A stretch of 38,299 nucleotides of DNA from Verrucomicrobiota bacterium (GTDB lineage Bacteria; Verrucomicrobiota; Verrucomicrobiia; Limisphaerales; UBA9464): the NCBI GenBank assembly GCA_016871615.1, contig VHCX01000031.1:1-38299 (forward strand). Reading direction: 5' to 3'. The translations under genes and the position numbers were made by a program. The notes beneath the pieces were generated by a model. It had not been told where the DNA came from. It made no database searches and saw only the letters and a program-made list of their open reading frames with translations. Positions 10,008 through 19,126 of the stretch are shown here, one piece after another. The first letter of the stretch is position 1, and every line of letters starts with the position of its first letter.

Positions 10008-10753
10008 GCCTGGAGCGAGGCCAGCACCTCGGGGTCCCGCACATCGACCCAGCGTCCGGCGATCCGGAGACCGGCCAGCACCTGGCCACCGGCGATCATG
10101 TCGGCCAGCGCGTCGGTCAGCTCGTACTCGCCCCGGGGCGACTTCTTCAGGCGGGCCGTGAACTCGAACAGCGACGGCCGGAAGAGGTAGATGCCTGCGT
10201 TGTACCAGACGGGCCGGCCGGGGCGGATCCACCCGTCGACACGCAACCGATCCAACTGGGCGGCATCGGGCTTCTCGACCAGCCGGGTCAGGCAGAAGCG
10301 CTCGTCGTCGAAGAAGAACAGGCCGCCCTTGGTCACATCCTCGCCGGCGGTGACGGTGAGCACGCCGTCGAACGGGCCGGAGCGCCAGCGCTCGATCATC
10401 TGGGCATAGGTCTCAGGCTTGACCAGGATGTCGCCGTAGGTGAGCACAAAGTCGTCCTTGCCGACGAAGTCCTTCGCCAACTCCGGGGCCTTGCCGGTGC
10501 CATCCTGCACGACCTGCCGGGAATAACTGATCCGCACCCCAAACCGGTACCCGTCGCCGAAGTGCGACTCGATGACCTCGGCCCGCCATCCGGTGACGAG
10601 GTGGAACTCCCGCACGCCGACCTCCTTCAGGCCCTCGACGATGTGCTCCAGGATCGGCCGGCCCTGGACCGCCAGCATGGGCTTGGGAATCTCCTGGGTG
10701 AGGTCCCCCATTCGGGTGCCCTTTCCGGCGGCGAGGATGACGGCCTTGGTCAT
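10004..10753 (-). CDS. Nucleotidyltransferase (sugar-1-phosphate type)
   Basis: A 249-residue single-domain nucleotidyltransferase. The N-terminus [20 protein letters not shown] is the hallmark nucleotide-binding loop of the RmlA/GlmU/mannose-1-phosphate guanylyltransferase superfamily. It is followed by the lysine-proline and sugar-phosphate binding region and a later [11 protein letters not shown] end. It lacks the left-handed beta-helix of GlmU and RfbF-like bifunctional enzymes. It probably makes an NDP-sugar for cell-envelope or exopolysaccharide synthesis; sugar and nucleotide specificity cannot be read from sequence. ATG 10753 places the GAGKGTRM-type loop right at the N-terminus, as in the family, and longer frames upstream have no support. 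The gene is ATGA-coupled to the RlmI-like gene downstream. Confidence 0.85.
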   Translation of the reverse strand: MTKAVILAAGKGTRMGDLTQEIPKPMLAVQGRPILEHIVEGLKEVGVREFHLVTGWRAEVIESHFGDGYRFGVRISYSRQVVQDGTGKAPELAKDFVGKDDFVLTYGDILVKPETYAQMIERWRSGPFDGVLTVTAGEDVTKGGLFFFDDERFCLTRLVEKPDAAQLDRLRVDGWIRPGRPVWYNAGIYLFRPSLFEFTARLKKSPRGEYELTDALADMIAGGQVLAGLRIAGRWVDVRDPEVLASLQA

Positions 10754-10905
10754 GTTTGTCGGCCGCAGTCTGGCCGAAGCGGCGGCGGGAAGGAAGCCCC
10801 GGGGGCGGAATCCAGAGCGGAACCCCGGCGACCTCTTGAACCCGGGGGCCCGGGGACCCTGCAGGTTCCCCGGCCCCGTTGCGACGCCCGGTGGGCGGTG
10901 GACGA

Positions 10906-11982
10906 TCAGGCGAGCTTCACGGCCTTCCTGAGGCGGGCGCTCTTCACGGCCGCATCGACGATCTCCTGGCCGATCCGGCTGATGGGCAGGCTCACCGGGC
11001 CCTCCAGCGGCACGCCCTTGTCGAGGCAATGCAGCAGGTACTGGACGGGGTTCTGGTTCGGCGCCTTCGGGGCCGGGGCCGGTACCTGGTGGGGCACCGG
11101 CTTCCTTCGGGTCTGCACCGTGACGTGGTCATCGTAGTCGTAGCTGGCGATCGTGCCCTCGGTGCCCAGGATCACGAACCCGCACTTGGGCTGCGGTTGG
11201 ATGATCCAGGGGTCGGTGAAGGTGCCCCAGCGGGTCTCGAACTTCGAGAGGCCGTGCGCGTAGCGGGCCACCACGATGCTGTGCTCATCGACCTCGAGGC
11301 CGGCGGGTTCGTCGACCACGGCCGTCACTTCGAGGGGCCGACGCCCGCCCTGGAACCAGGTTCCCAGGGTGGTGCCGTAGCCGAGGTAGTCGAGCAACGA
11401 GCCGCCGCCGTGGGCCTTCTTGTAGAACCAGGAATGCGGCTTCTCCTGGGCGACCTGCGCGGGCGTCTTCTCGTCCTTGTCGGCCCCGTGGAACAACGGG
11501 CCGCGGTTCCCGCCGATGTGCCAGACATTGAGCACCTCGCCGATCTTGCCGCCGGAGACCAGTTCAAAGGCCTTGCGGTGCGAGGCCACCCACTGCAGCG
11601 GCCAGTTGATCATCAGGCGCTGATCCTTGCCCATGCACTGGACCATCGCATCGGCTTCCTTGAGGGACGCGGCGAAGGGCTTCTCGACCATCAGGTGCGC
11701 TCCACACGGAGCCACCTTCTTGACCCACTCTCCGTGCTTCGAGGCGGCGGGACAAAGCAGCACCACGTCGGGCTTGGTCTTTTCGAGGCACTCGCGGAAG
11801 TCGGTGAAGGCCCGGTCACGGCCGACCAGGCCCTTGCGCACGGCCTCCTCCATGCGGGCGGGTTGCTCGTCGCTGATGCCGACGATCTCGGCGTTCGGGT
11901 GCTCGTGGGCGTACCGGAGGAGGTCGCCCATGTGGAAGTGGTCGAAGTTGATTCCGGCGATTTTCCAGGATCGTTTTTTCAT
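10906..11982 (-). CDS. Gfo/Idh/MocA family oxidoreductase
   Basis: A 358-residue NAD(P)-dependent dehydrogenase of the Gfo/Idh/MocA group. The N-terminal Rossmann domain begins WKIAGINFDHFHMGDLL, and the conserved MVEKPFA (the EKP motif with the catalytic-site lysine) sits near residue 98. The C-terminal half is the alpha/beta substrate domain, with the H-rich GGGSLLDYLGYG stretch. In these phyla the family is greatly expanded and usually acts on sugars, inositols or their acids. The first residues deviate from the textbook GxGxxG as AGINFDHFH, seen in some family branches. The gene is divergent from the cytochrome lipoprotein gene at 12128 and 152 bases upstream of the nucleotidyltransferase gene on the same strand. 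Confidence 0.88.
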   Translation of the reverse strand: MKKRSWKIAGINFDHFHMGDLLRYAHEHPNAEIVGISDEQPARMEEAVRKGLVGRDRAFTDFRECLEKTKPDVVLLCPAASKHGEWVKKVAPCGAHLMVEKPFAASLKEADAMVQCMGKDQRLMINWPLQWVASHRKAFELVSGGKIGEVLNVWHIGGNRGPLFHGADKDEKTPAQVAQEKPHSWFYKKAHGGGSLLDYLGYGTTLGTWFQGGRRPLEVTAVVDEPAGLEVDEHSIVVARYAHGLSKFETRWGTFTDPWIIQPQPKCGFVILGTEGTIASYDYDDHVTVQTRRKPVPHQVPAPAPKAPNQNPVQYLLHCLDKGVPLEGPVSLPISRIGQEIVDAAVKSARLRKAVKLA

Positions 11983-12095
11983 GGTTGGCGGTGCCCCTCC
12001 TACGGTGGTGCGAAAGGCTTCGCGAGCGAAGCGGAAAAATCAACCCGGGCGCCGGAACCCACCCCGCCGCGGGAACCCCCGAATTTGGCCATTGA

Positions 12096-12130
12096 TCCGC
12101 CGACGGATTTGGCGGAAGGAACCCCTTGTG
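12096..12130 (+). promoter_or_regulatory. Ribosome binding site with adjoining hairpin that fixes a GTG start
   Basis: GGAAGGA at 12114-12120 lies seven bases before the GTG at 12128, one of the few strong Shine-Dalgarno sites in the window, and it decides that start. TCCGCC (12096-12101) can pair perfectly with GGCGGA (12111-12116) over a nine-base loop, so the first part of the ribosome site would be inside a stem. Whether this tunes translation is an inference. Confidence 0.6.
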
Positions 12131-14536
12131 AGACTGGGATGGTTCCAATGGATCGCGGTCGGCGTCGCGGGACTTGCCTTGGCCGCCTGCGGGGGCCGAC
12201 GCGGCGTGGGCGGCGGGTCGGCCGTGGGATCGGCGTCGACCGGACCGGCCGGGCTTGCCGGACCGGCCCGCTCCGGCGAGACCATCTACCGCGAGGACTG
12301 CGCCCGCTGCCACGGACCCCGGGGCGAAGGCGTGGCCGGCAAGTACGACGAGACGCTGCACGGCGAGCAATCGGTCGCTTCCCTCGCCCGGTACATCCAC
12401 CGGACCATGCCGGACGACCGCAAGGAGAAGACCCCGGAGGCCGAGGCGCTCGCGGTGGCCGGGTTCATCCACGGGGCCTTCTACTCGCCACAGGCGCGGG
12501 CGGCGCTGGGTTCCCCGGCCCGGGTCGAGTTCGCGCGGTTGACCCAGCGGCGCCACCGCGAGGCGGTGGCCGATCTCCTGGCGGGGTTCGCTCCCCAGCG
12601 GCGGGCGACGAATTCCGGTGGGCTCCAGGCCGAGTACTTCCAGTCGAAGGGCATGAACAAGAAGGACCGGTCGGTGGTCCAGCGCATCGACCCGGTCGTC
12701 CGCTTCGACTTCGGCACCAACCCGCCGGTCGCGGGCATCACTGCCGACCAGTTCTCCATCGCCTGGACGGGCTCGCTCCTGGCTCCGGATTCGGGCGAGT
12801 ACCAGTTCCGGGTCACCACGCCGAACGGAGCCCGGCTCTACCTCAACACCGACCTCGCGGCGGGCGACTCCAACCGCCGCGACGACTCGGACGCCAAGCG
12901 CGAGGTGGCGCTGGTGGACCTGTGGGTCAGCTCCGGGGGAACCGAACGACAGGGCTCGGCCTCGCTGTACCTGCTCGGCGGTCGCACCTATCCGCTGAGG
13001 CTCGACTGGTTCAAGTTCAAGGAGAAGACGGCGGCCGTGCGCCTCGAGTGGAAACCGCCGGGTGGCCCATGGACCCCGGTGCCGTCGTCGGTGCTCTCCC
13101 CGGAACCGTCCACCGCCACGGTGGTGCTCGGCACGGCCTTCCCCGCCGACGACGGCAGCCAGGGCTATGAGCGAGGCACGTCGGTCTCACGGGAGTGGTG
13201 GACGAGCGTCACCCGAGCGGGTGCCGAGGCGGCCGAGCGGGTCGCCGGGCGCTTCCACCGCCTGGCCGGCATCCCGCCCGGGCAGACCAACCGCGTCGAG
13301 GTGGAGCGGCGGGTGCGGGAGTTCTGCGCGGAGTTGGCCGCGCGCGCCTTCCGGCGGCCGCTGGACGACGACTCGCGTCGCCGTTACGTCGACGCCTGGT
13401 TCCAGCCGGGAATCGCCCTGGAGGACTCGGTCCAGCGTTCGGTGCTCGCCACGCTCACCTCGCCCCGCTTCCTCTATCCCGAGGCCGCGGCGGGTTCCGA
13501 CGCGCATGGGACGGCCGCGCGGCTGGCGCTCGTGCTGTGGGATTCGCTACCCGACGCGCCGCTCCGCCAGACCGCCGACGCCGACGGGCTCGAGACCCCC
13601 GAGGCCGTGCGCGCCGAGGCCCGGCGCCTGCTCGGGGATCCCAGGGCCCGGGCCAAGCTGCGGGGCTTCTTCGACCACTGGCTCGACGCCGGCGAGGCCG
13701 ACGAGATCGCCAAGGACCCCAAAGCCTACCCCGGGTTCGACGCCGAGCTGGTGCAGGACCTGCGGACCTCGCTGAACCGCTTCGTGGACTCGGTGGTCTG
13801 GGACGGGTCCTCCGACTACCGACAGCTGCTGCTCAGCGACGAGCTCCACCTCAACGGCGGACTGCGCCGCTACTACGGGGTCGGCGGATCGGTCACCAAC
13901 GTGCCCGACGACGTCTTCGTGCCCGTGCGATTCGACCCACAGCAGCGGGCCGGGGTGCTCACGCATCCGTTCCTGCTCTCGGTCCATTCGTACTACCGGT
14001 CCTCGTCGCCGATCCACCGCGGGGTATTCCTGACCCGCAAGGTGCTGGGCCGCTTCCTCAAGCCCCCGCCGATGGCCATCGAGTTCATGGACGACCGCTT
14101 CGACCCGTCGCTGACCATGCGCGAGAAGGTCACGCAGCTGACCGACAAGCCCCAGTGCATCGGCTGCCACCAGACCATCAACCCGCTCGGATTCAGCCTC
14201 GAGCAGTTCGACGCGGCCGGGCGCTTCCGCCTTGAGGACAACCGCAAGCCCGTCGACCCCACCGCCGAATACCAGACGGCCGACGGACGGACCCTCACCT
14301 TGCGCGGGCCTCGGGATGTCGCCCGGCATGCGGCCGAGAGCCCGGAGGCGCGCCGCGGCTTCGTCCGGCAGCTCTTCCACCACGCTGTGCAGCAGGATCC
14401 AACCGCCTACGGCCCCGGGACGCTCGAGTCGCTCGATGCGGCCTTCGCGGCCTCCGGGTGCAGCATCCGCGAACTCCTGGTGGACATCGCCGTGCACGCG
14501 GCCACCTTCCGATCGGACAGCAGCCCACGGAAATGA
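12128..14536 (+). CDS. Cytochrome c lipoprotein with PA14, DUF1592, DUF1588 and DUF1585 domains
   Basis: An 802-residue exported protein. The N-terminus has a hydrophobic helix ending in LALAAC, a lipobox with Cys21 as the expected lipidated residue. The cytochrome motif CARCH follows at 58-62. A PA14-like beta domain starts around residue 165 ([12 protein letters not shown]) and may bind carbohydrate. DUF1592 follows ([11 protein letters not shown]), then DUF1588 ([22 protein letters not shown]). The second CxxCH, CIGCH at 677-681, comes with [17 protein letters not shown], and DUF1585 closes the protein. This is the usual order for these verrucomicrobial and planctomycete proteins, whose chemistry is unknown. 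The start is the GTG with a strong ribosome site. Its TGA overlaps the ATG of the DUF1552 gene, so the products are probably made in fixed ratio. Confidence 0.92.
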   Translation: MRLGWFQWIAVGVAGLALAACGGRRGVGGGSAVGSASTGPAGLAGPARSGETIYREDCARCHGPRGEGVAGKYDETLHGEQSVASLARYIHRTMPDDRKEKTPEAEALAVAGFIHGAFYSPQARAALGSPARVEFARLTQRRHREAVADLLAGFAPQRRATNSGGLQAEYFQSKGMNKKDRSVVQRIDPVVRFDFGTNPPVAGITADQFSIAWTGSLLAPDSGEYQFRVTTPNGARLYLNTDLAAGDSNRRDDSDAKREVALVDLWVSSGGTERQGSASLYLLGGRTYPLRLDWFKFKEKTAAVRLEWKPPGGPWTPVPSSVLSPEPSTATVVLGTAFPADDGSQGYERGTSVSREWWTSVTRAGAEAAERVAGRFHRLAGIPPGQTNRVEVERRVREFCAELAARAFRRPLDDDSRRRYVDAWFQPGIALEDSVQRSVLATLTSPRFLYPEAAAGSDAHGTAARLALVLWDSLPDAPLRQTADADGLETPEAVRAEARRLLGDPRARAKLRGFFDHWLDAGEADEIAKDPKAYPGFDAELVQDLRTSLNRFVDSVVWDGSSDYRQLLLSDELHLNGGLRRYYGVGGSVTNVPDDVFVPVRFDPQQRAGVLTHPFLLSVHSYYRSSSPIHRGVFLTRKVLGRFLKPPPMAIEFMDDRFDPSLTMREKVTQLTDKPQCIGCHQTINPLGFSLEQFDAAGRFRLEDNRKPVDPTAEYQTADGRTLTLRGPRDVARHAAESPEARRGFVRQLFHHAVQQDPTAYGPGTLESLDAAFAASGCSIRELLVDIAVHAATFRSDSSPRK

Positions 14537-15858
14537 AGCCACCATCCACGAACCTTGTCCGCCGGCGCTTCCTGCGCGACCTCGGCGTGTCGGCGGCCGT
14601 GCTGCCCTTCCTCGGAGGCCTGCCCTCCCTGCAGGCCGGACCCAGGCGGCGCCCGCAGCCGCGCATCGTATTCGTCTTCAGCCCCAACGGCACGGTCCCC
14701 CCGTCCTTCTGGCCCGAGACGTGGGGTTACGATTTCGAACTCAAGCCCATCCTCGAGCCGCTGGCCTCCTACCGGGACCGCATGCTGGTGCTCAAGGGCC
14801 TGTGCAACCGCGTCCGTGGCGACGGTGACGGGCATATGCGGGGCATGGGCTGCCTGCTCACCGGCCTCGAACTGCTCCCGGGCAACATTCAGGGCGGCTC
14901 CGACACGCCGGCCGGTTGGGCCAGCGGGCCGTCGATCGATCAGGCGCTCAAGGGCTTCCTGCAGGGACGACCCGAGACGCGGACCCGGTTCGGGTCGCTG
15001 GAGCTGGGGGTGGGTGTACCCCACCGTGCCGACCCGTGGACGCGCTGGACCTATGCCGGTTCCAACCAACCGGTGGCACCGCTGTCCGACCCCTACGAGG
15101 TCTTCGAGAAGCTCTTCGGCCAGGTGCGGGACCGACAGAACCTCGGGAGCGTGCTCGACGGCGTTCGGTCGGACCTCCGGACGGTGTCCCGCAGGCTGGG
15201 TCGCGAGGAACGCGCCCTGCTGGACCGCCACGCCACCCTGGTGCGCGAGATGGAGCGCGAGATCGCCGAGGCCGGACGCCAGCGGCTCCGGGTGCCCGCG
15301 CCCGCGCTGGAACCCGGGGTGGGCACCGAGAACGACTCGATGCCCCAGGTCTCGCGCATGCAGGCCGACCTGCTGGTCAACGCCTTCGCCAACGACCTGG
15401 CCCGCGTCGCCTCGCTGCAATACACCAACTCGGTCGGGCAGGCCCGCATGCGCTGGCTGGGCATCGACGACGGGCACCATTCGCTCTCACACGATCCCGA
15501 CCTGAACGCCGGCTCGCAGGAGAAACTGGTCAAGATCAACTGCTGGTTCGCCGGCGAGATCGCCGACCTGGCCCGGAAGCTCTCGACCACCCCGGACCCC
15601 TCGGGTCAGGGATCGCTGCTCGACCACACGACGATCCTGTGGACCAACGAACTGGGCAAGGGGAACAGCCACACCCATGAGAACATCCCCTTCGTCCTGG
15701 TGGGAGGCGGCCTCGGGTTCCGGACCGGCCGGTGCCTGCACCTCGAGAAGACCCCGCACAACCGGCTCTGGCTGTCGATTGCCCGATCCTTCGGGCTGGA
15801 CCTGGCCACCTTCGGCAACCCGTCGCTCTGCGCCGCCGGACCGTTGGACCTCGCCTGA
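14533..15858 (+). CDS. DUF1552 protein, Tat-exported
   Basis: A 441-residue DUF1552 family protein. The N-terminus [12 protein letters not shown] followed by a hydrophobic segment is a twin-arginine signal, so it is exported folded, possibly with a cofactor or metal. The body carries family-like blocks such as [27 protein letters not shown] and [19 protein letters not shown]. The family is distantly similar to DUF1501 and sulfatase-like proteins, but no reaction is assigned. ATG 14533 overlaps the upstream stop (ATGA at 14533-14536), showing translational coupling with the cytochrome lipoprotein. The frame extends further upstream only within that gene. A T-tract follows about 50 bases after the stop. 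Confidence 0.9.
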   Translation: MKPPSTNLVRRRFLRDLGVSAAVLPFLGGLPSLQAGPRRRPQPRIVFVFSPNGTVPPSFWPETWGYDFELKPILEPLASYRDRMLVLKGLCNRVRGDGDGHMRGMGCLLTGLELLPGNIQGGSDTPAGWASGPSIDQALKGFLQGRPETRTRFGSLELGVGVPHRADPWTRWTYAGSNQPVAPLSDPYEVFEKLFGQVRDRQNLGSVLDGVRSDLRTVSRRLGREERALLDRHATLVREMEREIAEAGRQRLRVPAPALEPGVGTENDSMPQVSRMQADLLVNAFANDLARVASLQYTNSVGQARMRWLGIDDGHHSLSHDPDLNAGSQEKLVKINCWFAGEIADLARKLSTTPDPSGQGSLLDHTTILWTNELGKGNSHTHENIPFVLVGGGLGFRTGRCLHLEKTPHNRLWLSIARSFGLDLATFGNPSLCAAGPLDLA

Positions 15859-15860
15859 GG

Positions 15861-15911
15861 ACGGCGGCGGGCGGCCACGGGCCGGGAATTGGCGCGGCCG
15901 TCGGGTTTTTT
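15861..15911 (+). terminator. Possible terminator after the DUF1552 gene
   Basis: ACGGCGGCG (15861-15869) can pair, with one mismatch, with CGCGGCCGT (15893-15901), and six T residues follow at 15906-15911. The loop is long and the arms are imperfect, so this is a moderate call based on stem plus T-run and position just after an operon. Confidence 0.4.
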
Positions 15912-15929
15912 GGCGGATCGCCGGCGCAC

Positions 15930-15957
15930 TTGACCCGTTCCGGGGTCAATCTAGGAT
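15930..15957 (+). promoter_or_regulatory. Putative korAB promoter overlapped by a palindromic operator
   Basis: TTGACC (15930-15935) and TAGGAT (15952-15957) are spaced by 16 bases and resemble a housekeeping promoter. The -35 box is also the left arm of a perfect inverted repeat, TTGACCC-N6-GGGTCAA (15930-15949), whose right arm fills the spacer. A dimeric regulator bound here would block RNA polymerase. The position, about 100 bases before korA and after the preceding operon's T-run, supports this reading. The regulator is unknown. Confidence 0.5.
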
Positions 15958-16048
15958 TCTAAGCGCCACGCAGCGTCCGCCGGACGGGCTCACCAAGGGT
16001 TGCCCGCAGGCCGATGAATGCGAAGCCCGGACACATCCACCTTCATCA

Positions 16049-17851
16049 ATGAGCACTGCCGCTTCCCCGCAATCTTCGCCCAGGATTTCCAAAATCTCCG
16101 AGGCCGTCATCCGCATCGCCGGCAATTCCCAAGACGGCATCCAGGCAATCGGCGGCTTCCTCGCCCGGCTCGCGGGCCGTTCCGAGCAGGAGGTCATGAC
16201 CTTCATGACCATCCCGTCCACGATCTCGGGCGGGCCGTCGATCTTCCAGGTGCGCATCGGTTCGGGGGAGGTGCTCTCGGCGGGTGACCAGGCCGACATG
16301 CTGCTGGCCTTCTACGACCATAGCTACAAGGCGCACCTGGGCTCGCTCAAGCCCGGCGGCATCGTGATCTATGATTCCGACCACCTGAAGGCCGAGGACA
16401 TCCCGGCCGAGAACCTCGGCAAGTACCGCCACGTCGGCGTGGCCATCTCCTCCCTGACCGTGGAGGCGATCGGCGGCACCGGCCGCGACAAGGGCAAGAA
16501 CGTCTTCGCACTGGGTCTCCTGGCCAAGATGTTCGACCTCAACGTGCCCAAGCTCACCAGGCTGCTGACCGAGCGCTTCACGGGCAAGGACCCGAAGGTG
16601 GCGGAGACGGCCCTCAACGCCTTCAACGCGGGCTACAACTACCAGCTGGCCACGGCGCCGGAGCTCTTCCAGTTCACCCCGGGCGAGAACGTCGGCCAGA
16701 GCCAGGTGGTGATGAGCGGCAACGAGGCCCTCGCCTACGGCCTGATCGCCGCCGGCGTCCGTTTCGGTGCCGGCTACCCGATCACCCCGTGGTCCGACAT
16801 CATGGAACTTCTGCGCCGCGAGCTGCCCAAGTACGGGGGCATGTTCCAGCAGTGCGAGGACGAGATCGCCTCCATCTCGATGGCCATCGGCGCCAGCTGG
16901 GGCGGGCGGGTCGCGGTCACCGGCTCCTCCGGCCCCGGCATCTCGCTCAAGACCGAGGCCCTCGGCTGGGCCGTCATGGCCGAGATGCCCCTCATCGTGG
17001 TCGACGTGCAGCGCGGCGGCCCCTCGACCGGCATGCCGACCAACATCGAGCAGTCGGATCTCAACATCGCCTGCTTCGGCGGCCACGGCGACAGCCCGCG
17101 CGTGGTCATCGGGCCCTCCTCCGTCGAGGACTGCTTCTACAGCGCCATCGAGGCCGTGGACATCGCCCGGAAGTACAGCACGCCGGTCGTGCTGCTCACC
17201 GACCAAGGCATCGCCACCCGGATCGAGGCCTTCAAGGAGCCCGACCTGCAGAGGGTCGTGCAGGACATCACGCCCGACCTGAGCCCGGTGGCCGACCACA
17301 AACCCTACGATCTGTCCGCGCCGGACGGCATCACCCGCCATCTGGCCCCGGGCACCCGGGTCGCCAGCGGCAAGTACCCGGTCGTCACCGGCCTCGAGCA
17401 CGATGAACTCGGCCACCCGACCGGATCGCCGAAGCTCCACGTACAGATGGTCGCCAAGCGCCGCAACAAGCTCCGGAAGCTGGCCGCCGAGTTGCCGAAG
17501 CCCACGGTCTTCGGCCCGGCCGAGGGCCAGATCCTCCTCGTCAGCTGGGGCTCGTCGAAGGGTCCCGTCCAGGAGGCCGTCAAGCTGGCCAGGGCGGCCG
17601 GCCACGCCATCTCCTCGGTCCACATCAAGTACGTGCATCCCATGCCCCACGGCCTGGAGGAGATCTTCGCCGGTTTCCGCCACGTCTTCGTGGTCGAACT
17701 CAACGACGAGGGCTTCGCCGGCATCGGACAGATGGGCGGGTTGCTCCGCTCGCACATCCCGGACGCCAAGATCCGCGGCATCACCAAGACCGACGGCCTC
17801 ACCTGGAAGGTGAAGGAGATCATGGATCGCGCCCTCGAGATGGCCAGGTGA
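16049..17851 (+). CDS. korA: 2-oxoacid:ferredoxin oxidoreductase, fused gamma-alpha subunit
   Basis: A 600-residue subunit of a CoA-dependent 2-oxoacid:acceptor oxidoreductase, most like the 2-oxoglutarate type. Residues about 15-190 form the gamma domain (IAGNSQDGIQAIGGFLARL). The alpha part follows, with GNEALAYGLIAAGVRF, the YPITP-like motif GYPITPWSD near residue 242, and DVQRGGPSTGMPT. With KorB it oxidises a 2-oxoacid plus CoA to an acyl-CoA and CO2 and reduces ferredoxin, using thiamine diphosphate. There is no 4Fe-4S delta domain in either subunit, as in other two-subunit enzymes. Substrate preference (2-oxoglutarate or pyruvate) is not certain. The start at 16049 has no ribosome site, like many genes here; upstream frame is shadow of the DUF1552 gene. 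KorB follows after 61 bases. Confidence 0.92.
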   Translation: MSTAASPQSSPRISKISEAVIRIAGNSQDGIQAIGGFLARLAGRSEQEVMTFMTIPSTISGGPSIFQVRIGSGEVLSAGDQADMLLAFYDHSYKAHLGSLKPGGIVIYDSDHLKAEDIPAENLGKYRHVGVAISSLTVEAIGGTGRDKGKNVFALGLLAKMFDLNVPKLTRLLTERFTGKDPKVAETALNAFNAGYNYQLATAPELFQFTPGENVGQSQVVMSGNEALAYGLIAAGVRFGAGYPITPWSDIMELLRRELPKYGGMFQQCEDEIASISMAIGASWGGRVAVTGSSGPGISLKTEALGWAVMAEMPLIVVDVQRGGPSTGMPTNIEQSDLNIACFGGHGDSPRVVIGPSSVEDCFYSAIEAVDIARKYSTPVVLLTDQGIATRIEAFKEPDLQRVVQDITPDLSPVADHKPYDLSAPDGITRHLAPGTRVASGKYPVVTGLEHDELGHPTGSPKLHVQMVAKRRNKLRKLAAELPKPTVFGPAEGQILLVSWGSSKGPVQEAVKLARAAGHAISSVHIKYVHPMPHGLEEIFAGFRHVFVVELNDEGFAGIGQMGGLLRSHIPDAKIRGITKTDGLTWKVKEIMDRALEMAR

Positions 17852-17912
17852 GCCACGGCACGACCACCACGGACCCCACGCCCTCCCAGAACCGCTTCCC
17901 GAACCCCAGACC

Positions 17913-18869
17913 ATGACCGAATCCGCCATCCTGAGCCTCGTTTCCCAACGCGGCCCGAACACCAGCACCGCGCCGGTCGCCCCGCTGCTCGACGCCGACC
18001 GGAAGCCCCTTACCAAGAAGGAGATCTCGGCCGACCATCCGACGTGGTGCCCCGGCTGCGGCGACTTCGCCGTGCTGGCGCTGTACTTCAAGCTCATCGA
18101 GCGGCGCAAGATGCTGCACGAGAAGATCACGACCGTGGCCGGCATCGGCTGCTCGTCGCGCTTCCCCTACTTCGTGCAGGCGCACGGCGCCCACTTCATC
18201 CACGGCCGCGCCCTGCCCTTCGCCTCGGGCGTGTCGCTGAGCCGCCCCGACCTGCATGTCTGTGTCTTCGGCGGAGACGGCGACGCCTTCTCCATCGGCG
18301 GCAACCACTTCACCCACACCGCGCGCAAGAACATCAAGCTGACCTACGTGGTGATGGACAACAGCGTGTACGGCCTGACCAAGAACCAGACCTCGCCCAC
18401 GTCGCCCATCGGCTTCAAGTCGAAGACCGACATCTGGGGCTCCAAGGACCGTCCCATCAACCCGATCAAGCAGGCCATCGCCGCCGGTGCCACCTTCGTG
18501 GCCCGCACCTCGGCGACCAACCCCAACCACGTGCTGGCCATGATGGAGGCCGCCATGGACCACGACGGGTTCAGCTTCATCCAGTGCCTGAGCGAGTGCG
18601 TGGAATTCTATCCGGGTGCCTTCGACGCGGCGATCCCCCGCAAAGGCGGCGTCTTCAACGAGGTGTCCAAGGAACATGATGTGACCGACGAGTACGCGGC
18701 CTACAAGCTGGCCGACACGGCCTGGCCTGGCCTCTTCGGCGTCTATTACAAGACCCAGCGTCCCACCAAGAACGCCAATGAACAGGCCATCATCAACGAT
18801 CTGCAGGGCAAGGCCGCCGGCCTCGAGCCCTGGCAGATCCTCAAGAAGAACTTCGAGCGGATGAAGTGA
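17913..18869 (+). CDS. korB: 2-oxoacid:ferredoxin oxidoreductase, beta subunit
   Basis: The 318-residue thiamine diphosphate-binding beta subunit. CPGCGDF at residues 46-52 and GIGCSS (Cys80) give three of the cysteines that bind the 4Fe-4S cluster. Cys225 or Cys229 in CLSEC is the probable fourth. GDGDAFSIGGNHF starts the thiamine diphosphate motif and MDNSVYG ends it. The late region PGAFDAAIPRKGG is typical of the beta family. It forms the catalytic core with the fused gamma-alpha subunit encoded just upstream. Together they replace or complement the 2-oxoacid dehydrogenase complex and supply reduced ferredoxin. A clear stem-loop terminator lies about 100 bases after the stop. Confidence 0.93.
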   Translation: MTESAILSLVSQRGPNTSTAPVAPLLDADRKPLTKKEISADHPTWCPGCGDFAVLALYFKLIERRKMLHEKITTVAGIGCSSRFPYFVQAHGAHFIHGRALPFASGVSLSRPDLHVCVFGGDGDAFSIGGNHFTHTARKNIKLTYVVMDNSVYGLTKNQTSPTSPIGFKSKTDIWGSKDRPINPIKQAIAAGATFVARTSATNPNHVLAMMEAAMDHDGFSFIQCLSECVEFYPGAFDAAIPRKGGVFNEVSKEHDVTDEYAAYKLADTAWPGLFGVYYKTQRPTKNANEQAIINDLQGKAAGLEPWQILKKNFERMK

Positions 18870-18928
18870 TCGACAGGGAGGCCGAGGCCGCCTTCAGGGC
18901 GCCCCCACGGCCGTAGCGTGTTGTTCTG

Positions 18929-18961
18929 GAGCCGACGTAAACAGGTCGAACAGGTCGGCTC
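18929..18961 (+). other. Stem-loop between korB and its terminator
   Basis: GAGCCGAC (18929-18936) and GTCGGCTC (18954-18961) form a perfect eight-base stem. The 17-base loop holds a direct repeat of ACAGGTCGA type. It has no T-tract and sits directly before the terminator, so it may protect the korB message end. Confidence 0.5.
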
Positions 18962-18964
18962 ACG

Positions 18965-19004
18965 AAACGAGCAGGGTGTCCCCACGGACCCCTGCTCGTT
19001 TTCT
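18965..19004 (+). terminator. Rho-independent terminator of korAB
   Basis: AACGAGCAGGG on the left pairs with CCCTGCTCGTT on the right around a short GC-rich loop with a one-base bulge. The right arm runs straight into TTTTCTT. It is the best candidate end for the korA-korB transcript; the opposite strand has only a three-base T-run. Confidence 0.8.
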
Positions 19005-19126
19005 TCCCCTCGATCCGACCCCGACTGCCTCGTCCGCCCCGTCCACCTCGTGGCCCAACGGCCCTGAGAGCCTGTCTGAGCCCGGTGGGGCTGGAGATCC
19101 CGCTGGAGACGGAGTCACTCCGGGCG

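Noticed and set aside
12017-12032. GCTTCG-CGAG-CGAAGC hairpin as a terminator
   Set aside because: Perfect six-base stem but no T-run on either strand and located in a divergent promoter gap; at most a protein site.
10879-13170. 763-codon plus-strand frame spanning two genes
   Set aside because: Runs across the divergent gap and overlaps both the Gfo/Idh/MocA gene and the cytochrome lipoprotein in another frame; no domain.
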